From positions 124,001 through 188,000 of the forward strand of contig NZ_CP071869.1 of the NCBI RefSeq assembly GCF_017569185.1: a stretch of 64,000 nt of DNA, given 5' to 3'. Source of the DNA: Polaribacter cellanae. Lineage in GTDB: Bacteria > Bacteroidota > Bacteroidia > Flavobacteriales > Flavobacteriaceae. A program made the translations under genes and the position numbers. Below, piece by piece: positions 38,334 through 45,839 of this stretch. The notes under the pieces are model-generated. The model had not been told where the DNA came from. It did no database searches and was given only the letters and a program-made list of their open reading frames with translations. How positions within the stretch are numbered: the stretch's first letter is position 1; each line of letters begins with the position of its first letter.

Positions 38334-39149
38334 ATGAGAATAAATAAAAAAATAATAAATTTATTAGTTTGTGTTATTACTATAATAAGTTGCAAAACTT
38401 TACCCACAAAACACAATGTGTTAAAAACACCAATTCAAGAACATTCTGTAAAAGCTGTTTTATGGCAACAACTCTCAGGCGAATACAAAGCTTTGGCTTA
38501 TCAGGCATTTTTATTGGCTAAAATTCAATTAGATAATGCAATACAATCTTCAAAAAATAATGGCAAACCGTTCGCAATTGTTACAGATATAGATGAAACA
38601 GTATTAGATAATAGCCCGTATTTTGCTAAAATGATTAAATTAGATAAAAATTTCAGTAAAAAGATGTGGAAAGATTGGGGGCTTCTAGAAAAAGCAGCAC
38701 CTGTACCAGGAGCACTAGAGTTTTTTCAATATGCAGCAAGTAAAAATGTAGCTGTTTTTTATATATCTAATCGTAATGAAAATCAATTAGAAGAAACCGT
38801 TAAAAATTTAAAAAAACTTGGATTTCCTTTTGCTAATAAAGAGCATACCTTTTTAAAAAAACAAACTAGCAGTAAAGAAGATAGAAGAAAAAAAGTCTTA
38901 AAGGCTCATAATATTGTTATGTTATTAGGAGATAATTTATCTGACTTTACAAGTGCTTTTGAAAGAAAATCAACAAAAGATAGAAATAATATTGTAAAAA
39001 TAATGAAAACTGAATTTGGTAAAAAGTTTATAGTACTGCCAAATCCAATTTATGGAGACTGGGAAAATCACGGATTGTATTCAGGTAAATATACATGGTC
39101 GCCAACCCAAAGAGATTCTATTAGAAAAAGTAAACTTATTTCATACTAA
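38334..39149 (+). CDS. Acid phosphatase, lipoprotein e(P4) family
   Basis: 271 aa from MRINKKIINLLVCVITIISC, a lipoprotein signal. An ATG at 38301 exists but would hide the signal peptide. The HAD class C signature IVTDIDETVLDNSPY (Asp85, Asp87) and the C-terminal MLLGDNLSDF are present. Known e(P4) proteins dephosphorylate nucleotides such as NMN and 5'-nucleotides at the outer membrane to make nucleosides for uptake. That fits this locus well. It is the last complete gene of the run. Confidence 0.88.
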   Translation: MRINKKIINLLVCVITIISCKTLPTKHNVLKTPIQEHSVKAVLWQQLSGEYKALAYQAFLLAKIQLDNAIQSSKNNGKPFAIVTDIDETVLDNSPYFAKMIKLDKNFSKKMWKDWGLLEKAAPVPGALEFFQYAASKNVAVFYISNRNENQLEETVKNLKKLGFPFANKEHTFLKKQTSSKEDRRKKVLKAHNIVMLLGDNLSDFTSAFERKSTKDRNNIVKIMKTEFGKKFIVLPNPIYGDWENHGLYSGKYTWSPTQRDSIRKSKLISY

Positions 39150-39184
39150 TAAACAACAATTGTTCTTTTAAAGAAAGCTAATAA

Positions 39185-39565
39185 ATTATTCAATTTATAT
39201 TCAATAATAAAATTATAAAAACTGCTATAAATTCAGGGGTTACATTGCTGGATTTTATTAGAGAACAGCAACAATTAAAAGGAACAAAAATTGAATGTAG
39301 AAAAGGAGATTGTAGCGCTTGTACAGTTTTAGTTGGAGAGTTAAAAGATAACAAGGTAAATTATCAAAGTATTACATCTTGTATTTCTCCTTTAGGAAAT
39401 ACAAATGGAAAGCACATTGTTACTGTTGAAGGAATAAACTCTTTAGATATAATGAAAATTACAGGTCATAAATCTTTCTTTTCACTTATGAATTATATAA
39501 GATGTGAAAATTTAGAAATTGTTTTAAAACTATCTGAACACGAATTTTTTAATCAAAAACTATAA
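39185..39565 (+). pseudogene. Hybrid: xanthine dehydrogenase FeS N-terminus + integrase C-terminus
   Basis: One open frame joins two unrelated ends. The first part (to about 39440) is the plant-type 2Fe-2S domain of a xanthine dehydrogenase small subunit: FIFNNKIIKTAINSGVTLLD, then GTKIECRKGDCSACTVLVG and SITSCISPLG. The rest, DIMKITGHKSFFSLMNYIR and LSEHEFFN, is the C-terminal end of a tyrosine recombinase, with its His and Tyr nucleophile. The natural first codon (expected near 39185) is ATT, not ATG; the first ATG-equivalent is the TTG at 39245. It is a deletion scar rather than a working gene. Confidence 0.78.
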
Positions 39566-39570
39566 TATTT

Positions 39571-39812
39571 ATGAAATTAACAGAAGATAATTATTTAGAA
39601 GTAATAAGAATGGAAATGAATGAGCAAAAAATACGCCTTATCGAATTTCAAAAATTACAGGCATACCAGAAGGCACTTTGTCACAGAATTTAAACGCCAA
39701 AACTAAAATGAGTGTATCTACTTTGTTAAAGTTGGTAGATGTTTTAAAAATAAAGGTACAAGTAAAGGTGTCGATTTCGACACCTTTTATAGTTTTACAA
39801 ATACTAAGGTAA
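39571..39812 (+). pseudogene. XRE-type HTH regulator remnant, frameshifted
   Basis: Starts MKLTEDNYLEVIRMEMNEQK six bases after the integrase end, then a one-base shift near 39650 restores TGIPEGTLSQNLNAKTKMSV and LLKLVDVLKIKVQVKV, a Cro/CI-like helix-turn-helix. A perfect hairpin with arms GGTGTCGA/TCGACACC (39768-39785) followed by T-rich sequence may be the original terminator. Integrase followed by XRE regulator is a usual mobile-element pair. Confidence 0.65.
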
Positions 39813-39841
39813 TATCCCATTAAGTGTGTAAGTAAAGTTAT
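39813..39841. repeat. Stranded end of an IS256-type element
   Basis: The block ATCCCATTAAGTGTGTAAGT and the AAAGTTAT after it match the complement of the IS256 remnant's 5' end at about 24798-24826, with one mismatch in 28. It has no transposase attached. Confidence 0.7.
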
Positions 39842-39871
39842 TCTGATTTTTAAAGTAAATATATCTAATTT

Positions 39872-39931
39872 AATGGTCAAATCTGATAAAATGTATCAAA
39901 ACAAAATTATATGTTCTTAACTACTGACCTC
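39872..39931. repeat. 3' end of an IS1595-type element
   Basis: About 60 bases nearly identical to the last 60 bases of the intact element at 51518-51577, including the transposase tail and the inverted repeat CTACTGACCTCA. Only this end is left, so a second copy was once here and was removed except for its tip. Confidence 0.82.
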
Positions 39932-40022
39932 AAAAAATTCAATTAAAAAAAACGGGGAATGGCTAATTTTAAAAAAAATGAAATAATTAGAGTAATTCTT
40001 TTTTTAAAGAATAAAAATATAT

Positions 40023-40030
40023 TAGTTTTG
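40023..40030 (+). promoter_or_regulatory. Possible -7 box of the second susC gene
   Basis: TAGTTTTG matches TAnnTTTG and lies 33 bases before the ATG at 40064. No TTG is seen at the right spacing. Confidence 0.4.
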
Positions 40031-40063
40031 CTTATTATTTATATTAAATCTAAATAAAAATAA

Positions 40064-43000
40064 ATGCAAAAAAACCTTTTGATAGCATTTTTAATTTGTT
40101 CTAACTTCCTATTACAAGCCCAGAAAACTGTAATAAAAGGGAAAGTTTTAGATAAGGTTACAAAGACATCTTTACCTGGAGTGAATATCTTCAATGTTAA
40201 AAAAACAAGAGGAACGAGTGCTAATTTTAATGGAGAATTTAAAATGACCTTAAAATTAGGCGATACTATTATATTTAATGCTATTGGTTATAAAACGAAA
40301 AAACAAGTTGCTTTAACAACAAATTTAATTGTTTACTTAGAAGAGCAAACTACCCAATTAGACGAAGTAGTTATTAACACTAAAACCAATATTAACGATA
40401 CTGATATCCGAAAGGCAACAGGTGCGATAACCACAGTAGCAATTAATAAAATTAGAGAACGTCCTTCGGTAAATGTAATCGAATCATTACAAGGACAAGT
40501 TGCAGGTCTTACCATTCAGTCTGATGGAGAATTAGGAAAACCCTTAAAAATTAGAATTAGAGGTACTACTACCTTACCTATAAAAACAGCGACAGGTAAC
40601 TTAACCGACGAACAGCGACAAGAATTTGATAACAGAGCCAATCAACCTTTGTTTGTATTAGATGGACAAGTAATTACCCCAGAAGCCTTTGCGACATTAA
40701 ATGTGAATGACATTCAAGAAATGAAAGTCTTAAAAGATGCCGCCGCCAATGCTTTATACGGAATAAAAGCTGCTAACGGAGTTATTGAAATTACCAGTAA
40801 ACGTGGTATTAACGGAAAAACACAATATTCTTTTTCGTTACAACAAGGTATTACTTTAAAAGGCGAACCAAGTATAAAAATGATGGGAACTACAGAGAAA
40901 TTAGAATTCGAACGCCGTGTTAAAAACACAAGTACACCTGGTTACAATTTGTCTGAGGAATATTTTAGAAGGTTTTTCGCAAATGACCAGAATTTAGAAC
41001 AACTTATCGCAGACGGACAACGAAAATTAGACTCTTTAAAAAAAATAGACAATAATTGGTTTAATAAATTATCAAGAATTAGCACCTTTCAATCATACAA
41101 TATAAGCACAAGAGGTGGTAACGAAACCAATAGGTTTTATATCTCAGGAAATTTTACCGAGCAAGGTGGAAAATTTGCCGGAAACGAAATTAATCGATTT
41201 ACTGCAAGGTTAAACTACGAATACAACGTTTCTAAAAAGATATATATAATGTTGAATTCTGGTTTTGGTATGTCTAAAAGTAGTACACCAAATGCTTCTA
41301 ATTATTCACCTACTGACCTTATTTATAAACTAAACCCTTACGAACAAATGGAAGAAGGTGTTTTGGTTTCTTATCCAAATAGAACGTATGCAGATTTAAT
41401 AAATCAATATAGTAGAAATTCACAAGACAATCGCTTTAACTTTTCAGGAAATCTCTCAGCAAAATTCACAGATGAACTTAATTTAAACTCGGTTGTAGGT
41501 GTCGATTATTTATTTCAACGTTCCTTAGCTATCGTACCCAGAGATGCATTTTCTGAAGTAACTTCTGGTGTTCCTGAAAAAGAACGAGGTAGAGCCACCA
41601 AAAATCAAACAACGAATATAAACTTTAGTACCAACACACGTTTAAATTACGAGAAAACTATCGATAAACATCAAATATCTGCCAGTGCCAATGTCGATTA
41701 TTACAGAAACAAGGTAGATTTTATAGGTATTAATGGTTATGGTTTACCAAGTAAATTATCTTCTGGTGCAGGTATTAATAATGATATTTCTGGCTCAAGA
41801 CGCTCAACAACTTCTTCAAGAAACATAACCGATGCCCAATTAGGATTTGGTTTTTCAGGGTTGTACAATTACAACGATACCTACGAAATTTATGGAAGTT
41901 ATAAAACCGATGGCTCTTCATTAATGCCTAAAGATAAACGCTGGAATAAGTTTTGGGCAATAGGTATCGGATACACATTAAGTAATGAAAGCTTTTTAAA
42001 AAACAACAACCTTATCAATTACTTAAAATTAAGAGCCACTTACGGTGTAACTGCAAACTTAGCAGGTATTGATGCTTCTTTGGCTGTACCAACTTTTGCA
42101 TATACAACCAAAAGTTATAATGGTAATAGAGAATTTTCATTAAGAAACTTGTTTAACGAAGGTTTACGTCCAGAAGAAAATACGTCGATAAACTTAGGAA
42201 TTGATATTGGTATCGCAAATAAACTAAATCTAGCTGTAGAAGCCTATAAAAGAAGAACAAGAGATATGTTATTAACAGTACCTATTGCACCCTCAAACGG
42301 ATTTACCCAGCAATTGCGAAATGTAGGTGTTATGGATAACAAAGGGTTAGAGTTTTCAATAAATGCTACTATTTTAAACACCAAATATTTTACGTGGAGT
42401 ACTTCTGCAAACTTATCGTATAACGAAAATGTGGTGGTAGATTTATATGAAGGCACAGAGTTAAGTTTAACAGGGCAACGTTACCCAGATTATAAAGAAG
42501 GAGAATCGGCAGATATTATCTATGGTTTAATTAGTTTGGGTATACATCCTGTTGATGGTATTACACGTTACCAGGGCGCAAATGGTAGAATTTTAAGTGG
42601 CGTATCAGGCGCAGCTACTTCTGAAGATTTTGTGGTTTTAGGAAATGGAACGGCACCTTATAATGGTGGTTGGTATCATAGTTTAACCTATAAAAATTGG
42701 CAATTATCGTTCGATTTGTATTATAATTTTGGTGGTATTGCAAGGTTTACGAATCAATCTGTTATTACAGACGATTTAGAGGCAAATAAAAATGGTGTTG
42801 CAGGGCAATTAGAAAATACTTGGTTCGAACCAGGCGATGAAAATAAAATTTATCAAAGCTTAGAAGGTGTAAATAACCAAGCTTTCGATCTCTTATCTTT
42901 TGCTAACAATAGAACTGTTGGTAAAACCGATTTTATTCGCCTTAATAATATTATGCTACGATATCAATTTGACGATGATTTTTTACGCAAAATTTCAAAC

Positions 43001-43144
43001 GACAATGTTACGAGTTCTCAATTTTATCTACAGTTAAAAAACATTGCCACATGGTCTAATTTTGGTGGAGGAGACCCAGAATCTGCAAACTTAGTAGGCT
43101 CAGCACAACCAGTTATAACAATGGGCTTTAATTTATCTTTTTAA
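40064..43144 (+). CDS. SusC/RagA-type TonB-dependent receptor
   Basis: 1026 aa outer-membrane importer. Signal peptide (LIAFLICSNFLLQAQ), carboxypeptidase-regulatory-like domain (TVIKGKVLDKVTKTSLPGVN, about 22-100), a TonB-box region LDEVVINTK, the plug domain with RERPSVNVIESLQGQVAG and VLDGQVITPE, and a barrel that ends PVITMGFNLSF. The frame is intact, unlike the first locus. The order receptor, RagB-like lipoprotein, lipoprotein, M16 peptidase suggests peptide rather than glycan uptake (inference; RagAB of Porphyromonas is a peptide importer). Confidence 0.9.
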   Translation: MQKNLLIAFLICSNFLLQAQKTVIKGKVLDKVTKTSLPGVNIFNVKKTRGTSANFNGEFKMTLKLGDTIIFNAIGYKTKKQVALTTNLIVYLEEQTTQLDEVVINTKTNINDTDIRKATGAITTVAINKIRERPSVNVIESLQGQVAGLTIQSDGELGKPLKIRIRGTTTLPIKTATGNLTDEQRQEFDNRANQPLFVLDGQVITPEAFATLNVNDIQEMKVLKDAAANALYGIKAANGVIEITSKRGINGKTQYSFSLQQGITLKGEPSIKMMGTTEKLEFERRVKNTSTPGYNLSEEYFRRFFANDQNLEQLIADGQRKLDSLKKIDNNWFNKLSRISTFQSYNISTRGGNETNRFYISGNFTEQGGKFAGNEINRFTARLNYEYNVSKKIYIMLNSGFGMSKSSTPNASNYSPTDLIYKLNPYEQMEEGVLVSYPNRTYADLINQYSRNSQDNRFNFSGNLSAKFTDELNLNSVVGVDYLFQRSLAIVPRDAFSEVTSGVPEKERGRATKNQTTNINFSTNTRLNYEKTIDKHQISASANVDYYRNKVDFIGINGYGLPSKLSSGAGINNDISGSRRSTTSSRNITDAQLGFGFSGLYNYNDTYEIYGSYKTDGSSLMPKDKRWNKFWAIGIGYTLSNESFLKNNNLINYLKLRATYGVTANLAGIDASLAVPTFAYTTKSYNGNREFSLRNLFNEGLRPEENTSINLGIDIGIANKLNLAVEAYKRRTRDMLLTVPIAPSNGFTQQLRNVGVMDNKGLEFSINATILNTKYFTWSTSANLSYNENVVVDLYEGTELSLTGQRYPDYKEGESADIIYGLISLGIHPVDGITRYQGANGRILSGVSGAATSEDFVVLGNGTAPYNGGWYHSLTYKNWQLSFDLYYNFGGIARFTNQSVITDDLEANKNGVAGQLENTWFEPGDENKIYQSLEGVNNQAFDLLSFANNRTVGKTDFIRLNNIMLRYQFDDDFLRKISNDNVTSSQFYLQLKNIATWSNFGGGDPESANLVGSAQPVITMGFNLSF

Positions 43145-43148
43145 AAAA

Positions 43149-44534
43149 ATGAAAAAGTTTATTTACATACTAATTTCAAGTGTATTTACTTCGTGTTCTT
43201 TAGATCTTCCTGTAGAAGATGAAATAACGGGCTTAGACGCAATTGATGGAATAGCGATTGCAAATGAAAGTTTATCGGGTGTTTATCTTGCATATCCTAA
43301 GAACAAATTAATGTTGTCGGTATTGTCAGATGATTTTTATCCGAATAAATATATTGCTGAAAATCCGTCAGGATATAATTTCTATAGATGGTTGCCTCAA
43401 GACATAATTTTTACATCGAATTCGTATTGGGCATCGTATTACAGTACAATTAACAAAGCAAATATCCTTTTAAACACTGTAGATAATATCACTACACAAG
43501 GACAACAAGAAACCGACCGATTACAATTCATCAAAGCACAAACATTAGGATTAAAAGCACTTGCATACTTTGAATTGTTACAATTATACGCACCAACCTA
43601 TTCAGAAACTACAAAAAACGATGCAGGAATAATTCTCAAAAATAATTTAGCTTCAGAAGAATTACCGCGTGCCGATTTAGAAACTTGTTACAGCGAAATA
43701 GAACGAATATTATTAGAAGCTATTCGTTTATTTCCAGCAAATTCGAACAATATTACCTCGAACCTATATCGATTTTCGGCCAATAGCGCTAAAACATTAT
43801 TGGCAAAAACATATTTGAATTGGAATAAATACAATCAAGCTATAGCCTTGTGCGACGAGGTTATTTCTGCCGTTTCTTTTTCTGAAAATAATTACAGAAC
43901 AATGTGGACCTCACCTGTTCTAAACCAAGAACCATTGTTTGCTTTCGAAAACAATCAAATTAATTATAATGGTATTTACGATAGCTCATCGTCGAATTTT
44001 GAATTCTTTTGCAATTCAACTATAAACTACGATGGTGCTGATTATCGAAAAGAGGTTAATTTTTTACCCTCAGAATATTTTACCATAACCAATATTCGAA
44101 CTGAGGTGAATTATTTAGGAAAATATCAAACCAATTTAACAACGCTTACTGTAAGACCTATCATTGCATTAAGAGGTGCAGAACTTTATTTTACAAAAGC
44201 AGAAGCAAAATACGAAGCTGGTAACGAAGCCGATGCAAGAAGTACCCTCAATACTTTTTTAACATTGAGAAACGCCCAAGAAATTACAACGACAGGTACA
44301 GAGTTTTTAATCGATATGCTCGAAGAAAAACAAAAAGAGTTCATAGGTGAAGGTACACGCTATTTCGATTTAAAACACTACAAAATCGGGGTAGATCGTG
44401 TAGATTTTAGAACTAACGAGCTTATCAATACCATATCGTCTGACGATTACAGATGGCTTTTTCCAATACCAGCTACCGAAATTAGAAACAATAGCAACGT
44501 AACACAAAACCCAAATTGGGGAACAATTATATAA
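43149..44534 (+). CDS. SusD/RagB-family lipoprotein
   Basis: 461 aa surface lipoprotein (ILISSVFTSCSLDLPV, Cys about residue 16), the predicted lid of the receptor just upstream (4-base gap). Typical SusD features are AQTLGLKALAYFELLQLYAP, ALRGAELYFTKAEAKYE and the C-terminal GEGTRYFDLKHY and WLFPIPATEIRNN. The sequence is divergent from glycan-binding SusD proteins and closer in style to RagB. The gene is complete. Confidence 0.88.
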   Translation: MKKFIYILISSVFTSCSLDLPVEDEITGLDAIDGIAIANESLSGVYLAYPKNKLMLSVLSDDFYPNKYIAENPSGYNFYRWLPQDIIFTSNSYWASYYSTINKANILLNTVDNITTQGQQETDRLQFIKAQTLGLKALAYFELLQLYAPTYSETTKNDAGIILKNNLASEELPRADLETCYSEIERILLEAIRLFPANSNNITSNLYRFSANSAKTLLAKTYLNWNKYNQAIALCDEVISAVSFSENNYRTMWTSPVLNQEPLFAFENNQINYNGIYDSSSSNFEFFCNSTINYDGADYRKEVNFLPSEYFTITNIRTEVNYLGKYQTNLTTLTVRPIIALRGAELYFTKAEAKYEAGNEADARSTLNTFLTLRNAQEITTTGTEFLIDMLEEKQKEFIGEGTRYFDLKHYKIGVDRVDFRTNELINTISSDDYRWLFPIPATEIRNNSNVTQNPNWGTII

Positions 44535-44556
44535 ACATTTTAAAATATTAAGTATT

Positions 44557-45812
44557 ATGAAAACCATTAAATCATTATTGTATATACTATTATTTACTGT
44601 CTTGACAGTATCTTGTAGTGATGACGAACTGACCGCCTTTACTGGTGAAGTAACAGTAAACTTACTTACCAATGGTGGTACACAAGTAGTAGAAGGTAAA
44701 GCAGGAGAATTTACCTATAACGTAGTTTTAAGCCGTTCTTTCGACCAAGAAATAAATTTAATATTCGAATTAGAGAATTTAGCACAGTACCCTGGGTTAT
44801 TATCTATAAAAACGAACCCAGTAGTTATTGCAAGTGGTCAAACAACAGGTACGTTAAAAATAGTAGCAACTGCAAAACCAGATGCTGAAAACACCTTAGC
44901 TGAAAACGTTAACTTTAAAATTAACTTAGCGTCTTCTACAGGTATTCCAAATACTATTAGATTAGAAAACGAGCAAACGATTACCGTAACTTCAGAAGAA
45001 GATTTTACACCTTTAACACAAGCACAAAAAGATTTAGTAGAATACTACAAACACAAGGTATCAATTTAACCCCTTGGATTGGTAAAATTCCTGTAGAAGT
45101 AACTGTAGTAACAGGTAAAAATGGTGGTTTTGCACCTTTCTTAACTTCAGAAACTTTAACTTACACAGGTACAACACAAATTACCTTAAGTGAAAATGCT
45201 ACAAGAGAAAAACCTTTATTAGTAATGACAAACAACGCTTTCGGATTAAACGAATATTTACAATATGTATTTAGACATGAAACTATTTTAAACTCTACAG
45301 ATTGGTATGATCCAAGCAATCCTAATACACCACCAGCTCCACAAGCTGTATTGACAGCTTTAGGTACAGATAGAGTAACTAAATGGCAAAATAAAGAATA
45401 TACGTTTAATGTAAAAGTAGACGATTTAGAGTTCAAAGCAGATAATACAGTAGATTTTGTTAGAGAAAACGGTTCACAAAGTATCTATTCTAATTTCTTA
45501 ACCACGCCAACAGGTACAGATTTAGTTTCTGCGGTAAATTTCCAATATGAATTTCCGCTATGGGATGAATTGTTAGAACTTGCTAATGCAAATGCTGAAT
45601 TGAAAGAAAATGTAGAACAAGGTGGGTCTATTCACCCTAACAAATACATCGGATTAAGCACAATTTTAACAGATGACTGGAGTGGAGGTAACTGGGTAGC
45701 ACCTACAAGTAGTTATTCAAATAGTAAAATGACTTTTACGTTTAACACAGACCACGAAAATTCAGGGAGCTACGATACAGTTACAGTAAAATATACACCA
45801 GCTTCTAACTAA
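44557..45812 (+). pseudogene. Surface lipoprotein with Ig-like part, frameshifted
   Basis: The first frame (44557-45069) starts with a lipobox (LTVSCSDDE) and an Ig/Calx-beta-like domain (VVEGKAGEFTYNVVLSRSF), then ends prematurely with YYKHKVSI. One added base in the short A run at 45049-45052 would continue into GINLTPWIGKIPVEVTVVTG and a frame open to 45812 (whose first internal ATG is 45225). The joined protein is about 418 residues. No family name can be given. It is probably an accessory surface protein of the importer. Confidence 0.7.
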
Positions 45813-45839
45813 TTTACATAATTGTTAACGAACCTTATT

